Below are positions 34,512 to 43,187 of a stretch of DNA of 64,000 nt, piece after piece. Each line of letters opens with the position of its first letter. The stretch's first letter is position 1. A program made the translations under genes and the position numbers. Under the pieces are notes generated by a model that saw only the letters and a list, made by a program, of their open reading frames with translations, was not told where the DNA came from and did not search any database. Source of the stretch: Prolixibacteraceae bacterium. Its GTDB lineage: Bacteria > Bacteroidota > Bacteroidia > Bacteroidales > Prolixibacteraceae. The stretch is from positions 1 to 64,000 of the forward strand of contig CANJNY010000002.1 of assembly GCA_947475715.1 (NCBI GenBank), given 5' to 3'.

Positions 34512-36395
34512 TCACCTGCCTAACAAAACAAGAAGAACATTAATATCGCTCGGAGAAACACCTGGAATTCTAGCAGCCTGACCAATTGTTTTAGGTTTAA
34601 CTCTATCCAGCTTTTGTCTTGCTTCGGTAGATAACGATTCTATTAATTCATAATTGAATTTATCACTGATGAGAACATTTTCTAACCGTGATAACTTCTC
34701 GGCCACAATTGATTCTCTATCAATATAACCGGCATACTTAAGCAGAATTTCTGCTGATTCAAAAACTTCCTGACGCAGAGATATATTAATTTCACCAAAT
34801 AATTTGTTAAGAGATGGGAGAAGATCCACAAAATCAAATATCGATAATTGAGGCCTTCGTATTAAGGCATCGAGTTTAATATTTTGTCGCAAACCTGTAG
34901 TCCCTTTTGAAATAAGTAAAGTATCTACATCTGAGGGTCTTACACTGAAATTTTTACAAAAATTGATAACCTTATATTTATATTCGATCTTATCCAGTAG
35001 TCTGTCATGCCGATCTTGATCAGCTAACCCCAGTTTAAAACCTAAAGGAGTTAATCTCTCATCCGCATTATCCTGCCGTAATAAGAGCCTGTATTCTGCT
35101 CGCGAAGTAAACATGCGATAAGGTTCATCCACCCCTTTAGTAACTAAGTCGTCAATTAGAACTCCAATATAGGCATCACTACGAGTTAGAACAAATGGAT
35201 CAGCACCAACAACTTTTAAATGCGCATTAATACCCGCGATCAAGCCCTGCGAACCCGCTTCTTCATACCCCGTAGTCCCATTAATTTGACCCGCAAAAAA
35301 CAGGTTTCCAACTAACTTAGTCTCTAAAGTATGATTTAATTGAGTTGGTAAGAAATAATCATATTCAATCGCATACCCGGGTTTAAGAATCTTAGCGTTT
35401 TCCAGGCCAGGGATACAGCGCATAGCATCATTTTGTACTCTCCAGCTCAATGAAGAAGAAAATCCATTCAAATAATACTCCAATGAATCGACACCTTCAG
35501 GCTCTAAAAACAGTTGATGCTTATCTTTATCCGCAAAAGTGATAAGCTTAGTTTCAATACTAGGACAATATCTGGGCCCTAAACCTTGAATAGTGCCATC
35601 AAACAGAGGACTTTCCTTAAATCCTGATTCTATGATACGATGAACCTGCTGATTTGTGTATGTAATATAACAAGGCAAGTCCGGCAAATTATTATTCAGA
35701 AAAGGTTTAAAACTAAAATGGGATTCACTACTATCACCATCTTGTCTAATTAGCTTAGAAAAGTCGATCGTCCTTTTATCAATACGAACAGGAGTTCCGG
35801 TCTTCATTCTTCCAGCGCTAAAACCACAGGATATTAATTGCTCCGTGATTCCAACAGAAGATGGCTCAGAAATTCTTCCTCCTGAAATTTTAGATGATCC
35901 AAAATGCATTAATCCATTTAAGAAAGTACCACTGGTAATTATAACACATTTACTCCTAAAGCCAACTCCGATATCGGTATTGACACCAACCACAATATTT
36001 TCCTCAAAAACTAAAGAAATAACGGTTCCCTGCCAAAAATCGATGTTATTTGTGTTCTCCAAATAGTATTTCCAAGTAGCTGAGAATTTATTCTTATCAC
36101 ATTGAGCCCGCGGACTCCACATTGCCGGCCCCTTAGAGAGGTTTAACATTCTGAACTGAATTGATGACAAATCAGTAACGATTCCCATCATACCACCCAG
36201 TGCATCAATTTCTCTAACTATTTGACCTTTAGCTATTCCGCCTACTGCAGGATTGCAACTCATTTGAGCCATCCGTGACAGATCCATAGTAATCAATAAA
36301 ACTTTTGATCCTAACTTAGCTGCTGAGGAAGCAGCTTCACAACCTGCATGTCCTCCACCAACAACAATGATATCATATTCATTCAATACATCCAT
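34512..36395 (-). CDS. mnmG: tRNA uridine 5-carboxymethylaminomethyl modification enzyme MnmG (GidA)
   Basis: With MnmE it installs the cmnm5 group at U34 of several tRNAs. The FAD-binding N-terminus is IIVVGGGHAGCEAASSAAKLG, followed by the conserved SCNPAVGGIAKGQIVREIDALGG, TGTPVRIDKRTIDF and, at the C-terminal half, the signature LFFAGQINGTTGYEEAGSQGLIAGINA and MFTSRAEYRLLLRQDNADERLTPLG. The 627-residue length is normal. Its start overlaps the end of ybeY by 17 bases, so they share an operon. MnmG is often close to the origin of replication in bacteria. Confidence 0.97.
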   Translation of the reverse strand: MDVLNEYDIIVVGGGHAGCEAASSAAKLGSKVLLITMDLSRMAQMSCNPAVGGIAKGQIVREIDALGGMMGIVTDLSSIQFRMLNLSKGPAMWSPRAQCDKNKFSATWKYYLENTNNIDFWQGTVISLVFEENIVVGVNTDIGVGFRSKCVIITSGTFLNGLMHFGSSKISGGRISEPSSVGITEQLISCGFSAGRMKTGTPVRIDKRTIDFSKLIRQDGDSSESHFSFKPFLNNNLPDLPCYITYTNQQVHRIIESGFKESPLFDGTIQGLGPRYCPSIETKLITFADKDKHQLFLEPEGVDSLEYYLNGFSSSLSWRVQNDAMRCIPGLENAKILKPGYAIEYDYFLPTQLNHTLETKLVGNLFFAGQINGTTGYEEAGSQGLIAGINAHLKVVGADPFVLTRSDAYIGVLIDDLVTKGVDEPYRMFTSRAEYRLLLRQDNADERLTPLGFKLGLADQDRHDRLLDKIEYKYKVINFCKNFSVRPSDVDTLLISKGTTGLRQNIKLDALIRRPQLSIFDFVDLLPSLNKLFGEINISLRQEVFESAEILLKYAGYIDRESIVAEKLSRLENVLISDKFNYELIESLSTEARQKLDRVKPKTIGQAARIPGVSPSDINVLLVLLGR

Positions 36396-36819
36396 TTTCT
36401 AAAAACTTAAACATCAAAATAAATTTAGTTTCCTGTTCACTCATAATCTGCTTCTCCATATCAGTAGCATCAGTATAACCCAATAAATGAAGAACCCCGT
36501 GAATAATAACTCTTAATAATTCATCATTAAATAACACATCAAACAATTCTGAATTTTCTAATACACGATCTAAACTTATAAAAATATCTCCTGAGATAAT
36601 ATTCCTATCACAATAATCAAATGTAATTATATCTGTAAAATAGTCATGATTAAGAAACTTCTTATTTATATCAATCAAATATGAATCCTTACAAAAAATA
36701 AACGTAATATCACCTGTAATTTTACCAAAATCCTTAATTACCAATTTCAACCATTTCTTAACTATAGAATAGGAAAGAGGAGGTTTTTTAAGTTTTTCTG
36801 TATTAAAAGAAATAGCCAT
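36379..36819 (-). CDS. ybeY: Endoribonuclease YbeY (rRNA maturation factor)
   Basis: A zinc-dependent RNase for 16S rRNA 3'-end maturation. The 146-residue protein has the motif VIHGVLHLLGYTDATDMEKQIM, comparable to the HGxLHLxGYDH zinc motif; as in Bacteroidota homologues, the third ligand appears to be an Asp after GY rather than His. The strand and helix before it (FITFDYCDRNIISGDIFISLDRVLEN) are typical. It is coupled to the upstream RsbW-like gene (TAATG overlap at 36817-36821) and to mnmG (17-base overlap). Confidence 0.93.
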   Translation of the reverse strand: MAISFNTEKLKKPPLSYSIVKKWLKLVIKDFGKITGDITFIFCKDSYLIDINKKFLNHDYFTDIITFDYCDRNIISGDIFISLDRVLENSELFDVLFNDELLRVIIHGVLHLLGYTDATDMEKQIMSEQETKFILMFKFLENGCIE

Positions 36820-37229
36820 TATCTATTAATTTTCATAATTAAGATATTTCCTGAACCTAATGTATAACAGCTGGAACTTAAATTTTTAATGAAAAAAATT
36901 CCTCTTCCTGACTCTTTTTTTATATTAGCTTGCAACAAAGGAGATGGAACCATCTCTATATCAAAACCCATACCTTGATCCTCCACTTTAATAATAATTT
37001 GAAATTCAGTAACTTCAAAACTTACATATACCAATAAATCTCTATTACCCTTATTACCGTGATATATTGCGTTCTCTACAGATTCTAAAATAAGAGTTTG
37101 TAAAGAAAATAAAAGTTCCAGATCGAGTTTAAATAAAATACTTATCTGATTGACTAAAACTAAACAAGAGTCCACACCTTCTATTGTAGAAGGAATAATT
37201 AATTCCTTATAAAACAATGGAACATTCAT
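36819..37229 (-). CDS. RsbW/SpoIIAB-type ATP-binding regulator (HATPase_c_2)
   Basis: A 136-residue GHKL ATPase domain with no kinase input domain. The N box is ESVENAIYHGNKGNRD (Glu and Asn present), the G1 box EDQGMGFD, and the G2 box ESGRGIFFIKNLS, as in RsbW and SpoIIAB anti-sigma serine kinases. In Bacteroidota such proteins commonly occur without an adjacent sigma factor and anti-sigma antagonist, and none is visible here. The role is therefore uncertain. It is in operon with ybeY. Confidence 0.85.
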   Translation of the reverse strand: MNVPLFYKELIIPSTIEGVDSCLVLVNQISILFKLDLELLFSLQTLILESVENAIYHGNKGNRDLLVYVSFEVTEFQIIIKVEDQGMGFDIEMVPSPLLQANIKKESGRGIFFIKNLSSSCYTLGSGNILIMKINR

Positions 37230-37371
37230 AAAATTAAGTGTACCTAATTAAATAAAATACTCCTAATAATAATAAAGGAAACTTCAATCAAGTATAGATT
37301 AAAGAAGCCACATCATTATTAATAAATCAGATTTGTTTATAATTTATATTATCAAAAATTCAAATTCTATG

Positions 37372-37809
37372 TTAAATTATAACGGGAATTTTTTGAACTC
37401 TCAATAAATGCCTACCACCATCAAAATCTTCATTAAGAAATACATCAATAATATCGATAGCTTCCGAAACAGAGACAAATCTGGCCGGCAAAGAACAAAC
37501 ATTCGCATCATTGTGATGTCTGGCCAAAGATGAAACAGTTGAGTTCCAACATAAAGCTGATCTAACACTTTGATGTTTATTAATAGTCATATTAATACCA
37601 TTGCCACTTCCGCAGAAAACCAATCCCAATGTAATATCTTGATTATCAATTGATTTACCTAATAAATGAGCGAAATCGCTGTAATCACAACTTTCCTCAG
37701 AATTACAGCCGTAATCAATAATTTCATAATCTTTATTTGACAAATAATCAATAATTTCACATTTTAACTGATAACCCGCATGGTCGGAGGCTAAACCTAT
37801 TTTTTTCAT
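37372..37809 (-). CDS. rpiB: Ribose-5-phosphate isomerase B
   Basis: Interconverts ribose-5-phosphate and ribulose-5-phosphate in the pentose phosphate pathway. The 145-residue protein has the RpiB/LacA N-terminus KKIGLASDHAGYQLKCEIIDYL, YSDFAHLLG, the active-site Cys in VFCGSGNGINMTINK and the RHHNDANVCSLPARF motif with the catalytic His. The phosphate-binding arginine RVQKI is near the C-terminus. The gap to the RsbW-like gene is 142 bases. It is the last leftward gene before the very AT-rich region at 37.8-38.3 kb. Confidence 0.95.
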   Translation of the reverse strand: MKKIGLASDHAGYQLKCEIIDYLSNKDYEIIDYGCNSEESCDYSDFAHLLGKSIDNQDITLGLVFCGSGNGINMTINKHQSVRSALCWNSTVSSLARHHNDANVCSLPARFVSVSEAIDIIDVFLNEDFDGGRHLLRVQKIPVII

Positions 37810-38329
37810 TATACAAAAGATAAAAATTTATAATACCTTCATAATAAACTATTTAAATAAAATAAAAGGATATTAACAAATGATGTTAATTAAGAGTTGA
37901 AAGAAAGTATTAATAAAAAATAATCAAAACAATTGAAGCCCTTCATAACAATTAAAAGATAAAAAGAAATAATAAATTAAAACTAATTACCAAAATTTAA
38001 TTGACAAAATAAAACAATCAAATAGTAGTCCTTTTACGAGGTCACAAAGATATGAACAACTCGTTAATATAACACTAAAAAGCGTTAAACTAATACGATA
38101 TAGTGTTAATACGGGAAAATAACAGGTTGAGAACTATACAAAACAGAAAAACCAAAAATAAAACGAATAATTTTTAACCATATAAACCGCACATAAACAT
38201 TAAAATAATTTATAGATTTAATAAAAATTAATAATAATATTAGTTTGTAACCTTTATTGGATTAAATTGCAGAATGATAGAATAGGTTTAAATTTGCATG
38301 GATTTAATAAAATATAAACTGATTTAGGG
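37810..38329. other. Very AT-rich divergent intergenic region, candidate replication origin
   Basis: No gene of reasonable length is present in these 520 bases. Three 60-base rows counted by eye (starting 37861, 37921 and 38161) hold only 10, 11 and 11 G+C. It contains the inverted repeats ATTAACA/TGTTAAT (37872-37890) and TAACACTA/TAGTGTTA (38070-38108), and the heptamer TAATACG twice (38091 and 38107). Genes to the left run leftward and those to the right mainly rightward. I find no TTATCCACA DnaA box in it, so the origin call is only a suggestion. Confidence 0.35.
38266..38296 (+). promoter_or_regulatory. Bacteroidota promoter for the CheY-like gene
   Basis: ATTG at 38266-38269, 19 bases and TAaaTTTG at 38289-38296 match the consensus except for the first base of the -33 element. 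The gene starts 34 bases beyond the -7 element. Confidence 0.55.
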
Positions 38330-38716
38330 ATGAATTTAGAGGATAGATTATCAATTCTTTTAGTTGAAGACAATGAACTCAATCAAAGACTTATGAAAAT
38401 AAGTTTAGCTAGATTTAATTATAAAGTAACTATAGCAATAAATGGATTAGAGGGAGTTAGTATGTTTAGTAAGGAAAAATTTGACTTAATATTGATGGAT
38501 ATAATGATGCCAATTATGGATGGTTATGAATCAACTCAAAATATAAGAAAAATTGAGGCGACGAATCCAGAATTAGGGCACATACCAATTATTGCATTTA
38601 CTGCTAATACGATAAACAATGACCGTGAAAAATGTATTAAAGGAGGGATGGATGATATACTTGAAAAACCTTTTGATATAATTAAGTTTCGTAAGATTCT
38701 ACTTTCGTTACCTTAA
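38330..38716 (+). CDS. CheY-like single-domain response regulator
   Basis: A 128-residue receiver domain without an output domain. The acidic pocket is in LLVEDNELNQ (Glu13, Asp14), the phosphoacceptor is Asp57 in LILMDIMMPIMDG, and Lys113 in ILEKPF is conserved. The Thr/Ser switch is Thr91 in FTANT. The N-terminal motif resembles receiver domains of hybrid kinases. It is 45 bases before ruvB and may be transcribed with it. No kinase is encoded nearby, so its signal source is unknown. Confidence 0.92.
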   Translation: MNLEDRLSILLVEDNELNQRLMKISLARFNYKVTIAINGLEGVSMFSKEKFDLILMDIMMPIMDGYESTQNIRKIEATNPELGHIPIIAFTANTINNDREKCIKGGMDDILEKPFDIIKFRKILLSLP

Positions 38717-38761
38717 AAGAATAAAGTTTTTTGGATATTTTGTAATACATATTTTAGTTTT

Positions 38762-39796
38762 ATGAATGATATGGAAGATTTCATTGATTTACGGGGAGGA
38801 AACACGGATAGTGCAGATTTTGAGTCTGATAACAAGCTAAGACCTCTTAAATTCAGTGATTTCAGTGGTCAAAATAAAATTGTAGAGAATCTTAAAATAT
38901 TTGTCAAGGCCGCTGTAATGAGAGGAGAAAGTCTTGATCATGTACTGTTACATGGGCCGCCAGGATTGGGTAAAACGACTTTATCGAATATAATATCAAA
39001 CGAATTAGGGGTAAATTTAAAACTGACTTCTGGTCCTGTACTTGATAAGCCAGGTGACCTAGCCGGAGTATTAACAAATCTTGAGAATAATGATGTATTG
39101 TTTATTGACGAGATTCATCGGTTAAGTCCGGTTGTAGAGGAGTATTTGTACTCAGCAATGGAAGATTATCGAATTGATATTATGATCGATAAGGGACCCA
39201 GCGCTAGATCAATTCAGCTTGATCTTAATCATTTTACCTTAATAGGGGCCACAACAAGAAGTGGCTTACTTACAGCGCCTTTAAGAGCCAGATTTGGAAT
39301 TAATTGTCATTTGGAATACTACGATATTGATGTTTTAACCAATATTGTAAAGCGTTCTGCCAAAATTCTGGATATTCAAACTTATGAGGATGCAGCAATA
39401 GAAATTGCAAGACGAAGTCGTGGTACGCCTAGGATTGTTAATGCATTACTACGCAGGGTGCGTGATTTTGCTATGGTGAAAGGGAATGGAATCATAGACC
39501 TTGAAATTACAAAGTATGCACTTGAGGCTTTAAATATTGATAAATATGGACTTGATCAAATGGATAATAAGATTTTAAGTACTATAATTGATAAATTTAA
39601 AGGTGGCCCTATAGGATTAACTACTATTGCTACGGCAGTGGGAGAGGATGCGGGAACCATTGAAGAGGTATATGAACCATTTTTAATTAAAGAGGGTTTT
39701 TTAAAGCGCACTCCAAGGGGCAGGGAAGCGACAGAACTGGCATTTTCACATTTGGGAAGGTTGAATTTAAAATCAAATCAACAGACGTTATTTTAG
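38762..39796 (+). CDS. ruvB: Holliday junction branch migration ATPase RuvB
   Basis: Hexameric AAA+ motor that with RuvA migrates Holliday junctions. The 344 residues contain [22 protein letters not shown], the Walker A motif [12 protein letters not shown], Walker [11 protein letters not shown], the sensor I region [20 protein letters not shown], the arginine finger in this region, and the winged-helix C-terminus ([28 protein letters not shown]). All are diagnostic. ruvA and ruvC are not in the window. It converges with the next gene, only 6 bases from its stop. Confidence 0.97.
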   Translation: MNDMEDFIDLRGGNTDSADFESDNKLRPLKFSDFSGQNKIVENLKIFVKAAVMRGESLDHVLLHGPPGLGKTTLSNIISNELGVNLKLTSGPVLDKPGDLAGVLTNLENNDVLFIDEIHRLSPVVEEYLYSAMEDYRIDIMIDKGPSARSIQLDLNHFTLIGATTRSGLLTAPLRARFGINCHLEYYDIDVLTNIVKRSAKILDIQTYEDAAIEIARRSRGTPRIVNALLRRVRDFAMVKGNGIIDLEITKYALEALNIDKYGLDQMDNKILSTIIDKFKGGPIGLTTIATAVGEDAGTIEEVYEPFLIKEGFLKRTPRGREATELAFSHLGRLNLKSNQQTLF

Positions 39797-39802
39797 AGTA
39801 AT

Positions 39803-40879
39803 TTATTTTTTAACCAGCTCTATTTCAAATATTTTAGGCCAGAGTTTTCCCGTTACATAAATTTTGTTTTTATCTGGGTCGAATGCAATTCCATTTAAAA
39901 CATCAACTGGTTTATTTCCATTCAAAAAATTAGGATTCAGTAGTCCTGATAAATCTATTTCTGATACTATTTTACCTGTCTTAGGATCAATTTGTACTAT
40001 TTTATCAGTAGTCCAAATATTGGCCCAAATTTCACCATTAATGTATTCCAGTTCGTTTAAATTTCGGACAACTCCGATCTGGTTACAAACCTGTATTTTT
40101 TTTATTTCTAAAAATGTTTCAGGATTGATATAGGTTATAAACTCAGTTCCGTCACTCATAATTAGTGATTTTCCGTCATTAGTCAGGCCCCATCCTTGTT
40201 CATTTTTAAAGTACCATGTATTTAGTAAATCCAAAGTGGTTATATTTCGAACAAATCCAATTTGAGTTTTGTAAGTTAGCTGGTATAGTTTTTCATTTAA
40301 TATTGTTATTCCTTCTCCGAAATATTGGTCATCAAGTTTAGATTCTTTTATAGTCTTCCATGATGAAAGATCAATTTTATAAATAGCAGAGCTACCCTCC
40401 TGTCCGGTTCCTTCATAAAGAAAGCCATTTTTTATTTCTAATCCTTCGGTGAAGTGTTCAATATTATGTGGGTATGATTTAATTATTTTGTAGCTGAATT
40501 TATTAGGAGATAGATCTGATAAAAGGAGGAATTCATTAAAATTTTCACCATTTGGGCCTTCATTTAACGATGCAATAGCTTTTATATAATGTGTACCGAC
40601 GTTAAGATTTTTTGTTTCCAAATCATAGGAGAATTCCAGTTTATCACTAATAATTAGTGACTTTCCATCCAGAAACAGTTCTGTATTACGAAAAGAACCA
40701 TCTTTAATTTTTGTTTTTAGTGTGAATGATAATTTATCTCCGATTCTAAAGTTTGTATTTTTTGAGGTTATTTTAATTGAAGTAACCGGTGGTCTTATTC
40801 TTTTAGAGGAGTTGGCACAGTTTACCAGGACAAAAGTGGTGAAAAGAATAAAAACGATAAATAAGCTTAGTTTTCTCAT
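39803..40879 (-). CDS. Glutaminyl-peptide cyclotransferase (lipoprotein)
   Basis: Converts N-terminal glutamine to pyroglutamate; this is the bacterial/plant-type beta-propeller family, unrelated to the animal enzyme. The longer frame starts at 40885 (MIM), but MRKLSLFIVFILFTTFVLVNCANSS from 40879 gives the same lipoprotein signal with Cys in the VNCA lipobox. The catalytic domain begins near residue 125 and includes GFLYEGTGQEGSS, GEGITILNEKLYQLTYK, GWGLTNDGKSLIMSDGTEFI, LNELEYINGEIWANIW and VLNGIAFDPDKNKIYVTGK, the family signature set. Residues 30-115 form an extra N-terminal domain. Probably anchored in the envelope. Confidence 0.88.
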   Translation of the reverse strand: MRKLSLFIVFILFTTFVLVNCANSSKRIRPPVTSIKITSKNTNFRIGDKLSFTLKTKIKDGSFRNTELFLDGKSLIISDKLEFSYDLETKNLNVGTHYIKAIASLNEGPNGENFNEFLLLSDLSPNKFSYKIIKSYPHNIEHFTEGLEIKNGFLYEGTGQEGSSAIYKIDLSSWKTIKESKLDDQYFGEGITILNEKLYQLTYKTQIGFVRNITTLDLLNTWYFKNEQGWGLTNDGKSLIMSDGTEFITYINPETFLEIKKIQVCNQIGVVRNLNELEYINGEIWANIWTTDKIVQIDPKTGKIVSEIDLSGLLNPNFLNGNKPVDVLNGIAFDPDKNKIYVTGKLWPKIFEIELVKK

Positions 40880-40978
40880 AATCAAATTTAAAGTGAACCA
40901 TATTGGGTCACATTTATAATTTCGAAAATTATATAAAAATCAGTTGATATTAACAAAACATACTGATTTTATTAACAT

Positions 40979-40994
40979 TGCTTCACGTGGAACA
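40979..40994. promoter_or_regulatory. parS-like palindrome, site 2
   Basis: TGCTTCACGTGGAACA, read in reverse complement, is TGTTCCACGTGAAGCA, differing from the Bacillus-type parS TGTTCCACGTGAAACA at a single base. It lies in the gap between the glutaminyl cyclase and the flippase gene, upstream of that gene's promoter motif. The partner site is at 34496. Confidence 0.55.
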
Positions 40995-41017
40995 ATCTGT
41001 TCATAATGAATGTAATA

Positions 41018-41050
41018 TTGTTCCCGGAACAAGCTAAAGCATTATCTTTG
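41018..41050 (+). promoter_or_regulatory. Bacteroidota promoter for the second flippase
   Basis: TTG at 41018-41020 is 22 bases from TAtcTTTG at 41043-41050, close to the consensus spacing of 19-21. The predicted transcription start, near 41057, lies downstream of the ATG at 41006 and favours the TTG at 41075 as the start codon. Confidence 0.5.
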
Positions 41051-41074
41051 TGTTTTACTAAAATAAAAAATATT

Positions 41075-42565
41075 TTGAGTGCATTAAAAAAGCTTGCCGG
41101 AGAAACAGTGATCTATGGTGTACCAAGTATAATTGGTAGATTTTTAAATTGGTGGCTTACTCCATTGTATGCATGGATGTTTTTGCCGGACGAGTTTGGT
41201 ATTTTAAGTAATATTCTTGCTTATGTAGCATTTCTTCAGGTTGTTCTTACCTATGGTATGGAAACATCATATTTCAGATTTGCAGGTAGGAGTGATCATC
41301 CCGAAAAGGTATTTACAACTACGATGATTTCTTTGATTATTACTTCATTAATATTTGTAGGCTTAGTTTTGGGTTTTTCATCCACTATTTCTCATTGGAT
41401 CAGCTATGAAGGACATCGCAATTATATTATATGGATGGGATTAACTGTTGCTCTTGATGCATTGTGTTCGATTCCTTTTGCGAAACTTAGGTTAAGGAGC
41501 GAGCCCATCAGGTTTGCACTATTTAAAAGTATTAACATAGCACTAAGTATTTCTTTAAATGTGTTTTGGATATATTTATGTCCTAAGATAATACAATCAA
41601 ATCCTCATTCTTTATTCAGATATTTTTATAATCAGGATATTGGAATTGGGTATGCGTTTCTTTCTTATTTAGTGGCATCTGCAATAACCTTAATCTTATT
41701 TTTGCCTGAATTTAAATTTAAAGTGTCAAATTTTGAATGGAATTTATTAAAAAAAATGCTAAGATATGGGTGGCCAATTCTGGTCATTGGAGTTGCAGGT
41801 ATGGTGAATTTGAATATTGATAAAATTTTGTTACCCAAGTTACTTACCGGATCATCCAATCCAATTTTTGAACTGGGTATATATTCAGCATGCGGAAAGC
41901 TGGCCATTCTTATGGCTCTGTTTATTCAGGCTTTCCGGTTTTCCTTTGAACCTTTTTTATTCTCACACTATAAAAATGAAGATTCAAAAACAGTATATGC
42001 AGTTATCATGAAGTATTTTGTGATTCTTGGATTAATAATTTTTCTGGGAGTAATGTTCTATATGGACATTCTGAAGTTTTTCATTGGTTCTTCTAAATCA
42101 GGATATCATGAAGGAATTAAAGTAGTACCATGGTTGTTGATGGGTAATTTGTTTCTGGGTATATTCTATACTCAATCGTTGTGGTACAAGCTTACTGATC
42201 AGACTCACTTTGGTGCCAGATTTGCTATTGTTGGAGCCCTTATAACTATTGTTTTGAATATTTTATTTATCCCGATATGGGGATTTATGGCATGTGGATA
42301 TGCATTTTTTGCTGCATCGTTGGTTATGACGGTAACTTCATATTTGGTAGGACAAAAATATTTTCCTGTTAAGTATGATTTAAAAAGGATCTTATCTTAT
42401 CTTTTTGTTGCTCTTATATTGTACCTAACAGAGACAACTGTTAAAATAGAGTCTACAATTTTGAAATTGATTTTTAATACCTTTTTATTTATGGTCTTCT
42501 TTTTATTTATCTGGAAGAAGGAGAAATCTGATTTAAGAGGTTTATTTATTTTCAGTGGAAGGTGA
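41075..42565 (+). CDS. Lipopolysaccharide/oligosaccharide flippase (Wzx-like)
   Basis: A polytopic protein with about 14 hydrophobic segments, starting with the common family opening KKLAGETVIYGVPSIIGRFLNW. The frame opens at ATG 41006, but the 23 extra residues overlap a promoter, so I prefer the TTG at 41075 (LSALKKLAGE), giving 496 residues. Such flippases translocate undecaprenyl-linked glycans. It is not in a glycan cluster but precedes dut, a TPR protein, DUF4292 and an EnvC-like gene, an arrangement I recall from other Bacteroidota. The cargo is unknown. Confidence 0.85.
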   Translation: MSALKKLAGETVIYGVPSIIGRFLNWWLTPLYAWMFLPDEFGILSNILAYVAFLQVVLTYGMETSYFRFAGRSDHPEKVFTTTMISLIITSLIFVGLVLGFSSTISHWISYEGHRNYIIWMGLTVALDALCSIPFAKLRLRSEPIRFALFKSINIALSISLNVFWIYLCPKIIQSNPHSLFRYFYNQDIGIGYAFLSYLVASAITLILFLPEFKFKVSNFEWNLLKKMLRYGWPILVIGVAGMVNLNIDKILLPKLLTGSSNPIFELGIYSACGKLAILMALFIQAFRFSFEPFLFSHYKNEDSKTVYAVIMKYFVILGLIIFLGVMFYMDILKFFIGSSKSGYHEGIKVVPWLLMGNLFLGIFYTQSLWYKLTDQTHFGARFAIVGALITIVLNILFIPIWGFMACGYAFFAASLVMTVTSYLVGQKYFPVKYDLKRILSYLFVALILYLTETTVKIESTILKLIFNTFLFMVFFLFIWKKEKSDLRGLFIFSGR

Positions 42566-42718
42566 AAACTTTGAAGGAACATGAAGTGAAATTGTTTACT
42601 ATCTTAGCAGATTGAAAATAAGTGAGTGATTTATCTGTAATATACAGCAGTGTAGTAAGGTTTTTAAATATGTCAACGTTTATTCTTTAGGATTGAATTG
42701 ACAATAAAATATTTTTAG

Positions 42719-43153
42719 ATGAGAGTAAAAATTGTTAATAAATCGTCGAACGAGCTACCACAATATAGTACTCAACATGCAGCTGGAATGGATTTAAGAG
42801 CAAACCTGGCGGAGGAGGTAATACTTGAGCCATTGGAGCGGAAACTTATTCCAACTGGATTGTTTATTGAATTGCCTATTGGTTATGAGGCTCAGGTAAG
42901 ACCAAGAAGTGGCCTTGCAATAAAAAAGGGAGTAACAGTTTTAAATTCTCCGGGAACCATTGATGCAGATTATCGAGGTGAAATTATGGTAATTCTCATT
43001 AATCTTTCTGCTGAAAGATTTGTTATTCAGCATGGTGAACGAATTGCTCAAATGGTTGTGGCAGCGCACAACATTGTTAACTGGGAAAAAGTTGAATTTC
43101 TTGAAGATACGATCAGAGGTGAGGGTGGATTTGGACATACCGGCAAGCATTAA
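42719..43153 (+). CDS. dut: Deoxyuridine triphosphatase
   Basis: Hydrolyses dUTP to dUMP, keeping uracil out of DNA. The 144-residue trimeric-type protein shows motif 1 [10 protein letters not shown], motif 2 [12 protein letters not shown], motif 3 [19 protein letters not shown], motif 4 RIAQMVVA and motif 5 [12 protein letters not shown] at the C-terminus. All five motifs are intact. The start is ATG at 42719. It is followed by the TPR lipoprotein, 35 bases later. Confidence 0.97.
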   Translation: MRVKIVNKSSNELPQYSTQHAAGMDLRANLAEEVILEPLERKLIPTGLFIELPIGYEAQVRPRSGLAIKKGVTVLNSPGTIDADYRGEIMVILINLSAERFVIQHGERIAQMVVAAHNIVNWEKVEFLEDTIRGEGGFGHTGKH

Positions 43154-43187
43154 GAGTGTTTTGGACGGTGTTGAATTTAAATTTATA

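Noticed and set aside
36379-36819. YbeY with a broken zinc site
   Set aside because: The third ligand is Asp rather than His, but this is the usual form that I recall for Bacteroidota YbeY.
43020-43187. An N-terminal extension of the TPR protein overlapping dut
   Set aside because: The extension is in another frame of dut and has no conserved content; the ATG at 43188 gives a lipobox signal.
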